DNA of 58,879 nucleotides from positions 1 through 58,879 of IMG/VR virus record IMGVR_UViG_3300002835_000213; one strand, 5' to 3'. This DNA comes from a virus. This document shows positions 39,083 to 47,181 of this stretch, in pieces. Every line of letters starts with the position of its first letter. The first letter of the stretch is position 1. The notes under the pieces are model-generated. The model was not told the origin of the DNA. It did no database searches and saw only the letters and a program-made list of their open reading frames with translations. Made by a program: the position numbers and the translations under genes.

Positions 39083-39595
39083 ATGGAACAACCTTATTTG
39101 ATAGAAAATAAAGTTTTTGAGGATAATAGAGGTGTATTCGCACCACTACCTTTAAATTATGATAATTCAGATAATTCAGAGTTACAAAAGAATTGGGTAC
39201 AAAGTAACGTTAGTTTCAACCCTAACCAATACACACTTAGAGGATTACATTTCCAAATAGGTGATAAGGCACAATCCAAACTCATTAAAGTAATCACTGG
39301 AAGAATAATGGATTTTATTATTGACATAAGATCAGAATCACCTGATTATATGAAATTGTATACATTCATTATGGTACCCAATTTAGAACTATTTGTTCCC
39401 AAAGGATTTGCACACGGTTTTATTACCACCGAACCAAACACAATTGTTCAGTACTTAGTCGATAATGATTATTCACCAGAAAGTGAAGGGTCCATATATT
39501 GGAAAGAGGTTGATGAATTGAGAGTACTGTTAGGTGAGTATGAGTCTGATATGACAATATCTGAAAAAGATTTTTACACTAAAAACTTTAATTAA
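39083..39595 (+). CDS. rfbC: dTDP-4-dehydrorhamnose 3,5-epimerase (RmlC)
   Basis: This 170-aa cupin enzyme has RGLHFQ (catalytic His region), KLIKVITGRIMDFIIDIR, LFVPKGFAHGF and YWKEVDEL. These match RmlC, which makes dTDP-rhamnose precursors for LPS or glycans. The other dTDP-rhamnose genes are absent from this window. It could support glycosylation of virion or host surface together with the glycosyltransferase at 41197. Confidence 0.93.
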   Translation: MEQPYLIENKVFEDNRGVFAPLPLNYDNSDNSELQKNWVQSNVSFNPNQYTLRGLHFQIGDKAQSKLIKVITGRIMDFIIDIRSESPDYMKLYTFIMVPNLELFVPKGFAHGFITTEPNTIVQYLVDNDYSPESEGSIYWKEVDELRVLLGEYESDMTISEKDFYTKNFN

Positions 39596-39607
39596 AATTA
39601 TTAACTA

Positions 39608-39694
39608 ATGAATAAAATATATTGGTTTTTTTGGTGGGTATGGAATTACCCCGAAATAGTTTGGATGAAAATTAAATCAAAATTTAAAAGATGA
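39608..39694 (+). CDS. Trp-rich micropeptide
   Basis: This 28-aa peptide, MNKIYWFFWWVWNYPEIVWM, is remarkably rich in Trp and ends KIKSKFKR. It is membrane-seeking and cationic. Its stop overlaps the next start (ATGA), supporting translation. Confidence 0.5.
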   Translation: MNKIYWFFWWVWNYPEIVWMKIKSKFKR

Positions 39695-39909
39695 TAATTG
39701 AAGTAAAAAAAGATTGTTTTTGTGAAGGATATTTACACGAACTATTACGATATTATAGAAAGGGACTTGTGGAGAAAAAATTTGTAACGGGTGAACAGTT
39801 TGAAGTTGATAAAGAATGGTTAAATTTTTATGGGTCCTATTATAGAGTAAAGGTTGATGGTAAACTACATGACATAGATAAAAGTAATTGTAAAATCATT
39901 ACAATATGA
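39691..39909 (+). CDS. Small hypothetical protein
   Basis: This 72-aa protein has an SH3-like beta pattern (FVTGEQFEVDKEWLNFYGSY; RVKVDGKLHDIDKSNCKI). Overlaps both neighbours. Function unknown. Confidence 0.62.
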   Translation: MIIEVKKDCFCEGYLHELLRYYRKGLVEKKFVTGEQFEVDKEWLNFYGSYYRVKVDGKLHDIDKSNCKIITI

Positions 39910-40070
39910 GTAAACGAGAAATCAAAAAATGTGTTTTGGAGATTATAGATTCATTAGGTAATAGAAAGGGATTTGATGATTGGTGGTATAACTTGGATGA
40001 TGACATTGAGGAAGAAATAGTGACAGAACTTGAATCTATAATTGAAAGGAGATTAAACAAAGATGAGTAA
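39906..40070 (+). CDS. Small acidic helical protein
   Basis: This 54-aa protein, MSKREIKKCVLEIIDSLGNR, ends with a helix rich in Glu (EEEIVTELESIIERRLNKDE). It overlaps neighbouring genes by four and eight bases, consistent with coupling. Confidence 0.55.
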   Translation: MSKREIKKCVLEIIDSLGNRKGFDDWWYNLDDDIEEEIVTELESIIERRLNKDE

Positions 40071-40266
40071 AGAAATAGAAGAAGCAGCTGCTAATCTCGC
40101 AGACCCTAATTTATGTAAAACTGATAACTGGATAGCAGGCGCTAAATGGCAAGCTGAAAGAATGTATAGTGAGGAAGAAGTTATAGCATTTGCAAAATGG
40201 ATGTACGATTACAAAGCAGATATCAATAAAGTTGAAGAATGGTTTCAACAATTCAAAAAGAAGTAA
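40063..40266 (+). CDS. Small conserved phage protein (WIAGAKWQAE)
   Basis: This 67-aa protein contains DNWIAGAKWQAERMYSEEEV then IAFAKWMYDYK, a helical pattern common in Bacteroidota phages and uncharacterised. Soluble. Confidence 0.65.
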   Translation: MSKEIEEAAANLADPNLCKTDNWIAGAKWQAERMYSEEEVIAFAKWMYDYKADINKVEEWFQQFKKK

Positions 40267-40267
40267 T

Positions 40268-40411
40268 ATGGATTTTGCAATAGGATTCTTTACAGGTGCT
40301 TTTGTTACATGGGCAACTGCTTATGTTATAGTAAAAGAATGGAAGAAAGAAAAATTAGAAAAACTTAAAGACTTTGAAACATGGAAGGAATGGAAAAACA
40401 GACATCAGTAG
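40268..40411 (+). CDS. Single-TM small protein
   Basis: This 47-aa protein has an N-terminal TM helix (FAIGFFTGAFVTWATAYVIV) and a charged cytoplasmic helix (EWKKEKLEKLKDFETWKEW). Function unknown. Confidence 0.58.
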   Translation: MDFAIGFFTGAFVTWATAYVIVKEWKKEKLEKLKDFETWKEWKNRHQ

Positions 40412-40647
40412 AATGGTTGGTTAGTGAATTAATGAGTAAAGGTATCATCAATTTAGACGGATGGATATGGGATGATGAGGTTTCTATTGTAGAAATTGTT
40501 AATCAAGCCAAACAGATGGAAGAAAATATGGTATGTGAAAGTTGGGACGATGGTTATGAAAAGGGGTTAAGAACCAGAGAGGAAAAGATTATTGATCCAG
40601 TCTTTAATTCTAAACATTATTATGATACAAAATTTAAATCAGAATAA
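40390..40647 (+). CDS. Small hypothetical protein
   Basis: From ATG 40390 this 85-aa protein starts MEKQTSVEWLVSELMSKGI. It is acidic and helical (IVEIVNQAKQMEENMV). An earlier ATG at 40381 is possible. Overlaps the previous gene. Confidence 0.62.
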   Translation: MEKQTSVEWLVSELMSKGIINLDGWIWDDEVSIVEIVNQAKQMEENMVCESWDDGYEKGLRTREEKIIDPVFNSKHYYDTKFKSE

Positions 40648-40648
40648 T

Positions 40649-40840
40649 ATGAGTAGGTTTAAAAGAGAAATGACTTGGGAAGAAAGAGTACAATGGGTTA
40701 TGAAGAACACTGATGTAGAGTGGGAGAACCTTTATATTACAGAAGAAGTGTATAAAGACACTACACCAACACATATAGTATCAATACAAGTGGGTGAAGA
40801 AATAATTATTTCATATGAAAATCATAATATTAAAAAATAA
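40649..40840 (+). CDS. Small hypothetical protein
   Basis: This 63-aa protein begins MSRFKREMTWEERVQWVMKN. ATG 40649 follows the preceding stop and has the better leader; an earlier frame start lies inside the previous gene. Function unknown. Confidence 0.58.
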   Translation: MSRFKREMTWEERVQWVMKNTDVEWENLYITEEVYKDTTPTHIVSIQVGEEIIISYENHNIKK

Positions 40841-40869
40841 ATACTATATTTGTAAATAAATTATAAATT

Positions 40870-41094
40870 ATGAGTGAGAAAGAAGAATTGATTTACGGTG
40901 TACTTGATCGTTGTATCGATGAGGCACCACAAGAGGACTACGATTTTATATATGATTGGATGACGGATGTATTTAGTTATGCCGAATCTCATCTAATGGA
41001 TGATCTGAGTGAAGAAGAGTTAGATGAACTTAAATATGTCTATGATGATTATGTTATGGACTTTTGGGTAGGTGAAGAAGATGATGAAGAATAA
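40870..41094 (+). CDS. Small acidic protein
   Basis: This 74-aa protein is strongly acidic (DDLSEEELDELKYVYDDYVM; tail GEEDDEE). TATATTTG at 40845-40852 suggests a promoter, but no good upstream TTG is present. A terminator follows. Confidence 0.62.
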   Translation: MSEKEELIYGVLDRCIDEAPQEDYDFIYDWMTDVFSYAESHLMDDLSEEELDELKYVYDDYVMDFWVGEEDDEE

Positions 41095-41111
41095 TAACTA
41101 CTACTACAATA

Positions 41112-41140
41112 AAACCCCTATAAAAATATAGGGGTTTTTT
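41112..41140 (+). terminator. Rho-independent terminator
   Basis: AACCCCTATA/TATAGGGGTT with an A-rich loop is followed by T residues. Confidence 0.9.
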
Positions 41141-41196
41141 ATTGTTAATAAATCATTAACAAACCTAACAACAAAAAAACACACGTATTTATTAGT

Positions 41197-41895
41197 ATGA
41201 TATCAAGTTTTATAACAGTAATAATACCTTGTAAGGATGAGGAGAATTATATAGGTGATACACTATTATCACTAAACAATCAAAAAAACATAGAAGGTAC
41301 AAAAGTTATTATTTTGGACGGTGATTCTACCGATAATACTATTGATATAATAAATAACATTAAGAAAAAAGTTAAGTATGAAATCTTTATTGAGAAAGGT
41401 GGTAAAGTTTCGTATGCACGTAATAAGGGTGCATCTATGGTTAATACAAAATATGTATTATTTTTGGATGCTGATGTAACATTTACTGATGATGATACCA
41501 TATTGTCATCCCTAAATGAATTAGAAAATGGGTACGATTTAATTACGTGTAAGTTAAAAAGTAGATCAGGTTTCCCACTTAACTTAGGATTTTATTTATT
41601 CAACATAATACATTCAAAACTAAAAACTTCTTTTTCTATGGGTGCATACTTTATGTCATCTATAGAATCATTTAATAGTTATGGTGGATTCGATGAGACG
41701 ATAAAACAAAGTGAAGATTTTATCCTAAGTAAAAAATACCCAATAGATAAATTTAAAATCATAAACAGATATGTCACACAAGATGATAGAAGGTTTAAGA
41801 AGATGGGGTACTGGTTCTATGTGAAATTTTTGGTTAATAACTATAAAAAAAGAAATGATGAAGATCATTTTAGAAAAGAAATAAATTATTTTTAA
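41197..41895 (+). CDS. Family 2 glycosyltransferase
   Basis: This 232-aa protein has a GT-A family 2 core: ITVIIPCKDEENYIGDTLLS, VIILDGDSTDNTIDI, KVSYARNKGASMVNTKYVLF, then the metal motif LDADVTF and later FDETIKQSEDF. No TM helices, so it is probably a soluble cytoplasmic enzyme using a nucleotide sugar. It is coupled to the LpxH-like gene that begins at its stop. Target unknown: LPS, virion protein or DNA. Confidence 0.92.
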   Translation: MISSFITVIIPCKDEENYIGDTLLSLNNQKNIEGTKVIILDGDSTDNTIDIINNIKKKVKYEIFIEKGGKVSYARNKGASMVNTKYVLFLDADVTFTDDDTILSSLNELENGYDLITCKLKSRSGFPLNLGFYLFNIIHSKLKTSFSMGAYFMSSIESFNSYGGFDETIKQSEDFILSKKYPIDKFKIINRYVTQDDRRFKKMGYWFYVKFLVNNYKKRNDEDHFRKEINYF

Positions 41896-42597
41896 ATGAA
41901 AGTTGACGCGTTATTTATATCGGATGTACATTTAGGTAGTAAGGGATCCAATGCCGAATTACTATTGGAGATGTTAAAAAAATATGAACCTAAAGAATTA
42001 ATCATAGTAGGTGATTTTATAGATGGTTGGTTATTGAAGAAGAGACACTATTGGAATCAATCCTTTTCTAATGTTATTCGTAAGATTTTATCATATACAA
42101 AAAAGGGAACTAAGGTAACTTATATCACTGGCAATCATGATGATTTTTTAAGGAGTTATATTCCATTATACTTTGGTGAGAATATTACTGTGGTGAATGA
42201 GATGATATGGGAAGATTACTTCATAACCCACGGAGATTTATATGATGGTATAGTACAAATGAAATGGTTGGGTAAGTTGGGATCATTTGGGTATGAGTTG
42301 GCGATAAGTTTAGATATGTTAATGAAGAAGTTTGGTTATAAGAAGTCATTAAGTAAGTTCTTAAAAAAGAAAGTAAAGGATGCGGTTAAGTTCATAACTA
42401 ACTTTGAAGAACAGTTGGTGTACCAATCTAAGAAAAGAAACTGTAAGGGAGTTATTTGTGGACATATACATACACCAGAAAATAAATACATAGATGGAAT
42501 ACATTATCTAAATTGTGGTGATTGGATTGAGAACAATAGTTATATTATCTACGATAAGGGTAAATGGGAATTAAAAGAGATGATTAAACCTATATAG
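41896..42597 (+). CDS. LpxH-like metallophosphoesterase
   Basis: This 233-aa protein has DALFISDVHLGS, LIIVGDFIDGWLLKKRHYWN, YITGNHDDFLR, DYFITHGDLYDG and GVICGHIHTPE. The order and the long helical insert fit UDP-2,3-diacylglucosamine pyrophosphatases of lipid A synthesis and relatives. Adjacent to a glycosyltransferase, it suggests modification of host envelope lipids. Exact substrate is inferred. Confidence 0.85.
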   Translation: MKVDALFISDVHLGSKGSNAELLLEMLKKYEPKELIIVGDFIDGWLLKKRHYWNQSFSNVIRKILSYTKKGTKVTYITGNHDDFLRSYIPLYFGENITVVNEMIWEDYFITHGDLYDGIVQMKWLGKLGSFGYELAISLDMLMKKFGYKKSLSKFLKKKVKDAVKFITNFEEQLVYQSKKRNCKGVICGHIHTPENKYIDGIHYLNCGDWIENNSYIIYDKGKWELKEMIKPI

Positions 42598-42616
42598 GAA
42601 TATAGGGGTTTTTTCT
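42588..42616 (+). terminator. Rho-independent terminator overlapping stop
   Basis: AACCTATAT pairs with ATATAGGGGTT (imperfect) and runs into T residues. The 5' arm includes the last codons of the preceding gene. Confidence 0.75.
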
Positions 42617-42626
42617 TTTTAACATA

Positions 42627-42634
42627 TATTTATA
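42627..42634 (+). promoter_or_regulatory. TATTTATA motif (candidate late promoter)
   Basis: TATTTATA 14 bases before a tagged gene. The surrounding leader is nearly identical to that at 43164. Confidence 0.45.
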
Positions 42635-42648
42635 ATAAAATATTAGAT

Positions 42649-42963
42649 ATGAAAAGAATAGTTAAACTTAGAGAATCAGATTTGGTTAATATTGTTAAAC
42701 GAGTTATCAATGAAGGTGACCCCAATCAGTGGGTGATGAAAATACCCGCACCATCAAAATGGAACCCAGGATATGGTGTAGGACTTTGGGAAAAAGATGA
42801 TACCAAATTAACCTTTTATGAGATGCTTCCAAATTCTAGTAAAGGTAAAATGTTGGCAACATATGATAATAATGAATATCCTGAATCGGATAAACTTAAA
42901 AAACCCACAGGTAAAGGTCAATGGAGACAAACTAGTAGTGATAATATAATTACCTTTTGGTGA
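42649..42963 (+). CDS. Tagged small protein (SDL tag)
   Basis: This 104-aa protein starts MKRIVKLRESDLVNIVKRVI, tag ending V-I-N-E|G. The mature part is a small beta-rich domain with several Trp (NQWVMKIPAPSKWNPGYGVG). Inferred virion cargo, activity unknown. Confidence 0.72.
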   Translation: MKRIVKLRESDLVNIVKRVINEGDPNQWVMKIPAPSKWNPGYGVGLWEKDDTKLTFYEMLPNSSKGKMLATYDNNEYPESDKLKKPTGKGQWRQTSSDNIITFW

Positions 42964-43030
42964 TTATATCATAACAATTTCATAATATACAAAGGTTACA
43001 CAATATAGTTTATCTTAGTATATATACGAT

Positions 43031-43123
43031 ATGATTATATTAAGTATACTAAGTATAACGTTTCTGATAGTAACGGTACTTAAAGACAGAAAAGACTATT
43101 TCGATTATTACGGAAAAAGATAA
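43031..43123 (+). CDS. Single-TM micropeptide
   Basis: This 30-aa peptide, MIILSILSITFLIVTVLKDR, continues KDYFDYYGKR. One TM helix and a charged tail. It overlaps the 5' arm of a terminator at its stop. Function unknown. Confidence 0.45.
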   Translation: MIILSILSITFLIVTVLKDRKDYFDYYGKR

Positions 43124-43152
43124 ATCCTCACCTCATAAGTGGGGATTTTTTG
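43121..43152 (+). terminator. Rho-independent terminator
   Basis: AATCCTCAC pairs with GTGGGGATT (one T-G) and is followed by T residues. Confidence 0.85.
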
Positions 43153-43163
43153 TATATATAATA

Positions 43164-43171
43164 TATTTATA
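43164..43171 (+). promoter_or_regulatory. TATTTATA motif (candidate late promoter)
   Basis: TATTTATA 13 bases before the tagged gene at 43185, immediately after a terminator. The leader matches that of 42649 almost base for base. Confidence 0.45.
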
Positions 43172-43184
43172 ATAAAATATTATT

Positions 43185-43622
43185 ATGAAAAGAATTATAA
43201 AACTTACGGAATCAGATTTAAATAGAATCGTTAGAAGGGTTATTCGAGAAAACGAAGAAGGTGGTGAACAATCTTCCGATTTTAGTCAAATCAATAATAA
43301 ATTATTAAGTGATTTATTTACGGTAAAACATGGGTTTAATTATGTTAAAAACATTGATGGTATGGAAATTTATTCCCTTCCAAAAAGGGGATTTAAAGTG
43401 ATGGTTGCAACAAAATCAGTGAACGACCCATCTAAAGTATCACTTGCTATTTTCCTTAAATTCCCAATGGGAAAAAGTATTAACTATTTAGAAGAAGTTA
43501 AAGGAACAAACAGTATGGTATTATCAACTAATGACTATAATGGAATAACCAGATTAATACAAGGGGCAATTGATTTTGGTAATGCTCAGGATGAATATGA
43601 CAATCTTCCACCATTGAAGTAA
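43185..43622 (+). CDS. Tagged small protein (SDL tag)
   Basis: This 145-aa protein starts MKRIIKLTESDLNRIVRRVI, tag ending V-I-R-E|N. The mature domain (YVKNIDGMEIYSLPKRGFKV; VSLAIFLKFPMGKSINYLEE) has alternating strands and helices. Unknown fold; inferred head cargo. Confidence 0.72.
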   Translation: MKRIIKLTESDLNRIVRRVIRENEEGGEQSSDFSQINNKLLSDLFTVKHGFNYVKNIDGMEIYSLPKRGFKVMVATKSVNDPSKVSLAIFLKFPMGKSINYLEEVKGTNSMVLSTNDYNGITRLIQGAIDFGNAQDEYDNLPPLK

Positions 43623-43685
43623 ATTTTAAACACCCCCATATTTTTTAATTGGGAATTTTTGTTATAATATAATGAAATATTAGAT

Positions 43686-44348
43686 ATGAAAAATTTAAAC
43701 GAAGAAGTTAATAGGATGAAACAAATGATGGGACTTCTTACAGAAGAACAGAAGTCTTATGAAAATAAACCAATTGTCTTTATTGGAACTGCAGGTAGTG
43801 GTAAATCTACCACCGCAGAAGCCTTATCTAAAAAATTGGGTATATCACGTATTGATGTGGATAAAATGGAAGGTAGTGAAGAATATGAAAATTTGTGTAA
43901 GGATGAACCTGGTGTGGAAGTTAATATTACAAGAACTGAAGATGGTCATAATTACGGTGAATCGAATGATGAATATAAAAGATGTGTTCTTACTAAACTA
44001 TTAGATAAATATGGTAATGAAAAAGTAATTTTTGATATAGGTGGGGACAGTATAAAAAATCCTGACTTATTAGAAGATTTACCAAATCTATTTGTTTTCG
44101 GATTACCAACAACACCTGAAGATGATGGACCATATATTCAATTTATAAAAGATAGGAGAATCAAAAGGGCAAAAGAAATGGGTCAACCTGAATTGGAGGA
44201 TGATACGAATGATGAAGAAATACAACAATCTATTAATAGTATTAGGGAATTTTATAAAGGTAAAACAACCATCAATCCACGTAATGAAAATGGGGAAAGT
44301 AAATCAACAGACGAATTAGTTGATGAGGTTATATTTAAACTTACATAA
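43686..44348 (+). CDS. Tagged P-loop kinase (shikimate-kinase-like)
   Basis: This 220-aa protein begins MKNLNEEVNRMKQMMGLLTE, the RIK-type tag with L-L-T-E. The kinase core starts at once: PIVFIGTAGSGKSTTAEALS (Walker A), KKLGISRIDVDKMEGSEEY, KVIFDIGGDSI and IKDRRIKRAKEMG (lid-like Arg). This is the layout of shikimate or nucleotide kinases. A kinase with a capsid-targeting-like tag would be an injected enzyme. It overlaps the GNAT gene. Confidence 0.82.
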   Translation: MKNLNEEVNRMKQMMGLLTEEQKSYENKPIVFIGTAGSGKSTTAEALSKKLGISRIDVDKMEGSEEYENLCKDEPGVEVNITRTEDGHNYGESNDEYKRCVLTKLLDKYGNEKVIFDIGGDSIKNPDLLEDLPNLFVFGLPTTPEDDGPYIQFIKDRRIKRAKEMGQPELEDDTNDEEIQQSINSIREFYKGKTTINPRNENGESKSTDELVDEVIFKLT

Positions 44349-44971
44349 TGAATTTACAGGAAAACATAAAAAGAATATTAAGGGAAGAACTTTTAACTGA
44401 AGAAGTTAAATCTGAAGAAATGAAAGATGAGAGTAGTATATACGGTAAACTATTATCATCTATAAGTAGATTTGTTAAAGGGGAAGAACTACACAACTTC
44501 TTAAAAAAAATACAAACAGTAGTATCTTTTGATGACTTTTCACTTCGTTATAGTAGAGGTACTGATGCATCAAACCAAATTATAATAGATATTATTGATA
44601 ATACTACAAATGATAAGGTTGGTAGATTTGTTGCCTTTGTTTATAAAGATAGTATGACAGGTTTATTTTCACTACAAATACAAAAAGTAGATATCTATCC
44701 TAAGTATAGAGGTAAAGGTATAATGAGAAAATTCTATATTGATTTCAACCAATGGTTAAAAGATAATTTTGAGAACTTTGATATGTTCACATCTGACTTT
44801 ATATTTTTATATAATACACAAACAGGTCAGTATGATGGTTTTAATATGTGGGAAGATTTAGTTAGTAAAGGTTTGGCAGTAAGATTGGGTCCAGATGAAG
44901 ATTACATCCCACCAACAGAAGTACCAGAAAAAAATATGTGGAAGATAAAATCAGGTTATAAACTAATATAA
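44348..44971 (+). CDS. Tagged GNAT-type acetyltransferase
   Basis: This 207-aa protein starts MNLQENIKRILREELLTEEV, with two candidate cuts (I-L-R-E and L-L-T-E). The GNAT core: GRFVAFVYKDSMTGLFSLQI, KVDIYPKYRGKGIMRKFYID (acetyl-CoA motif R-G-K-G), then NQWLKDNFENFD. Phage-injected acetyltransferases could modify host proteins. Substrate unknown. Confidence 0.8.
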   Translation: MNLQENIKRILREELLTEEVKSEEMKDESSIYGKLLSSISRFVKGEELHNFLKKIQTVVSFDDFSLRYSRGTDASNQIIIDIIDNTTNDKVGRFVAFVYKDSMTGLFSLQIQKVDIYPKYRGKGIMRKFYIDFNQWLKDNFENFDMFTSDFIFLYNTQTGQYDGFNMWEDLVSKGLAVRLGPDEDYIPPTEVPEKNMWKIKSGYKLI

Positions 44972-44972
44972 T

Positions 44973-45410
44973 ATGAAAAATCTACAAGAACAAATATCAA
45001 GGATACAATCAATGATGGGAGTTATATCTGAAAACATTCCACAACTTGGTATGTCAAGTGGTAAACCAATTTCAGACGAAGAAAAAGAAAGTATGGACAA
45101 ATATACGGAACAACTTACATTAAATGAATTAATTGAGATGTTAGATTATATTCCATACTACAAAGAAGTTTTACAGGATGTTCAAAACAAAGAATATGAT
45201 TGGGGTGTAACAAAAAAGGTTATGGAATATGCAGATTACTTAAAAAAGAACCCTGAATCAATATACAATCTTCCCCCAATAATAATAGTTAATGGAACAC
45301 TACAAGATGGGGCACATAGATTATCGGCATTATATTTATTACAGAACCATTTAGATTCTAATAATCCTTTGTGGGGTGATACAAAACTTAATGTTGAATT
45401 TTATAATTAA
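44973..45410 (+). CDS. Tagged ParB/sulfiredoxin-like domain protein
   Basis: This 145-aa protein starts MKNLQEQISRIQSMMGVISE. The C-terminal part has NLPPIIIVNGTLQDGAHRLS then ALYLL, the P-I-x-V...DGxHRxxA signature of ParB-like N-terminal nuclease folds. In this fold the motif can hydrolyse CTP or ATP or act as a nuclease. Tagged, so inferred to be packaged. Confidence 0.78.
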   Translation: MKNLQEQISRIQSMMGVISENIPQLGMSSGKPISDEEKESMDKYTEQLTLNELIEMLDYIPYYKEVLQDVQNKEYDWGVTKKVMEYADYLKKNPESIYNLPPIIIVNGTLQDGAHRLSALYLLQNHLDSNNPLWGDTKLNVEFYN

Positions 45411-45411
45411 T

Positions 45412-45828
45412 ATGAAACTACAAGAACAAATAAGAAGAATAATAAAGGAAGAACTATACTCACCTAAAGGTACTGAAATGACACCTAATAAGTTCGTTGT
45501 TCACCAGTCAAATCCTGTGTGGAGAGATAATATAAAACTTACTGGTTTACAAACATCGGTGGGAGAATGTTATCAAAGTTATGTAGGTGGTGATGTGGAA
45601 TGTCAACCATCAATTTTTGCTACAGATTCTCTAAATAAAGAAGATATGTTTGATGATGGTTACGATGATGATATATGGTTAATAGATACAGAATGTGCGG
45701 GAGTTACTTGGTATAGGGATACACATTTTGAAGGGGGTGATTACGAACATCACATAGTAACATTTGAGAATATACCGTCTAACTGTATAAAATTAATTTA
45801 TAAAGGAAGTGGTAAAAGTATTTGGTAA
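45412..45828 (+). CDS. Tagged protein, possible ADP-ribosyl/phosphotransferase-like fold
   Basis: This 138-aa protein starts MKLQEQIRRIIKEELYSPKG. The mature part has FVVHQSNPVWRDNIKLTGLQ, PSIFATDSL, DDDIWLIDTECAGVTWYRDT and HHIVTFENIPSNCIKLIY. The H...I...GL...PsIFaT order resembles ART or RNA 2'-phosphotransferase-type folds. The match is weak. ATG 45412 restores the tag and follows the previous stop. Confidence 0.65.
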   Translation: MKLQEQIRRIIKEELYSPKGTEMTPNKFVVHQSNPVWRDNIKLTGLQTSVGECYQSYVGGDVECQPSIFATDSLNKEDMFDDGYDDDIWLIDTECAGVTWYRDTHFEGGDYEHHIVTFENIPSNCIKLIYKGSGKSIW

Positions 45829-45829
45829 T

Positions 45830-46156
45830 ATGAATCTACAAAAACAAATACATAGAATAAAATCTATGATGGGTTTAATAACCGAATCAAATGATTATAT
45901 AGAAAGATTATATATTGATTGGGATGAAAACTATGGTAATTCATTTAAAATAGTTCATACACCTGAAGGTACTCAAACAGGTGGTGAATGGAACCCTGAT
46001 TTAATATCAATTGTTACACCTGAAAATACAAATGCATGGTATGAATGGGAAGAATTACCTGAAGAAAAATTAATAGGGTGGAAAGAAAATTGGGACGGAA
46101 TACAAAAAGGATTAGGGGTTCACAAGTATAATCAAATAATTAGAAGTATGTCATAA
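45830..46156 (+). CDS. Tagged small acidic protein
   Basis: This 108-aa protein starts MNLQKQIHRIKSMMGLITES, tag ending L-I-T-E|S. The remainder is acidic and Trp-rich (GGEWNPDLISIV; EWEELPEEKLIGWKENW). No family recognised. Part of a run of seven tagged genes. Confidence 0.7.
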   Translation: MNLQKQIHRIKSMMGLITESNDYIERLYIDWDENYGNSFKIVHTPEGTQTGGEWNPDLISIVTPENTNAWYEWEELPEEKLIGWKENWDGIQKGLGVHKYNQIIRSMS

Positions 46157-46157
46157 T

Positions 46158-46526
46158 ATGAATCTACAAGAACAAATACATAGAATTATAGAAATGATGG
46201 ACATATCTGATATGAATATATTAGACGAACCATTACAAATATGTGGAGAAAGCCCAATGACAGGATATTACAGAGATGGATATTGTAAGACAGGTAGTTC
46301 TGATAAAGGAACACACACAGTTTGTAGTGAAGTTGATGATCGATTTCTTGAGTTTACAAAGTCAAAAGGAAATGATTTATCTATGTTAAAAAGTGGGGAT
46401 AGATGGTGTTTATGTGCAAAAAGATGGAAAGAGGCGTATGATGAAGGAGTTGCACCAAAGGTGATAAAAAACGCAACAAACAAAGAAACATTAGATGTTA
46501 TTGGTGATGAGATTAAAGATGTGTAA
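46158..46526 (+). CDS. Tagged DUF2237-like protein
   Basis: This 122-aa protein starts MNLQEQIHRIIEMMDISDMN. From residue 21 it matches DUF2237: ILDEPLQICGESPMTGYYRD, GSSDKGTHTVCSEVDDRFLE, FTKSKGNDLSMLKSGDRWCL then CAKRWKEA and GVAPKVIKNAT. The cellular family is a small Cys-rich conserved protein of unknown function. Here it carries the phage tag, with ILDE|P as candidate cut. Confidence 0.85.
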   Translation: MNLQEQIHRIIEMMDISDMNILDEPLQICGESPMTGYYRDGYCKTGSSDKGTHTVCSEVDDRFLEFTKSKGNDLSMLKSGDRWCLCAKRWKEAYDEGVAPKVIKNATNKETLDVIGDEIKDV

Positions 46527-46536
46527 TTAAAAGAAT

Positions 46537-47001
46537 ATGAACCTAAAAGAAAATATAAAAAGAATATTGAAGGAGGAATCCGATGGGGTTGATAAGAATT
46601 TATTTTTATCTAGAATAAAAAAGTTTGGGTTGTATTATTTTATGGAGACAACACAAATGTCACTTACAAATATATTACTTAAAATAGGTGAACTACCGAG
46701 AGATATAATAGAACGATACATCATAGATTTCATAATGGATGAAGGTACAAAAGATTATTATGGTGAGGAAGGTGAATTATATGTAGATATTAATTTATAT
46801 TTGACAGGTTTAAAAGTTATAGATAAAGTAATCAGTGATGGTAATTTACTAGAGATTGAGGTAACAGAATATGAGAGGGGACATTACGGTTATAATGAAG
46901 AGGTTGCCAATTATATAAATGAATCAAAGGAATTTGATGATGGTGTTATATACGAAATATTTAATACCATTAGAAAAAAGAAAGACTTCCAAAGACGATA
47001 A
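46537..47001 (+). CDS. Tagged acidic helical protein
   Basis: This 154-aa protein starts MNLKENIKRILKEESDGVDK (I-L-K-E|E). The remainder is helical and acidic (ELPRDIIERYIIDFIMDEGT) with no recognised fold. It ends the tagged array and is followed by a terminator. Confidence 0.7.
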   Translation: MNLKENIKRILKEESDGVDKNLFLSRIKKFGLYYFMETTQMSLTNILLKIGELPRDIIERYIIDFIMDEGTKDYYGEEGELYVDINLYLTGLKVIDKVISDGNLLEIEVTEYERGHYGYNEEVANYINESKEFDDGVIYEIFNTIRKKKDFQRR

Positions 47002-47028
47002 GATATAAATACATATGAAGAATATTTG

Positions 47029-47057
47029 AACCTCTACATTACTGTAGGGGTTTTTTT
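47029..47057 (+). terminator. Rho-independent terminator
   Basis: AACCTCTAC pairs with GTAGGGGTT around a short loop, followed by seven T. Confidence 0.88.
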
Positions 47058-47146
47058 ATAATATGTAAAATGAAATCCTTATAATATGTAAAGTAAAACC
47101 CACAAGAAGGGTTGGGATGATCGGACAAAAGGGGTATCATTCGTTT

Positions 47147-47177
47147 TTGACATTGTAATATGAAATTATTATAATTG
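47147..47177 (+). promoter_or_regulatory. Host-type promoter with extended upstream box
   Basis: TTGACATTGTAAT from 47147, a 20-base spacer and TATAATTG at 47170-47177 (one mismatch) stand 4 bases before the HNH gene. Confidence 0.7.
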
Positions 47178-47181
47178 TGGT

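Noticed and set aside
40845-40852. Promoter before the gene at 40870
   Set aside because: TATATTTG is present but no TTG occurs at the required distance.
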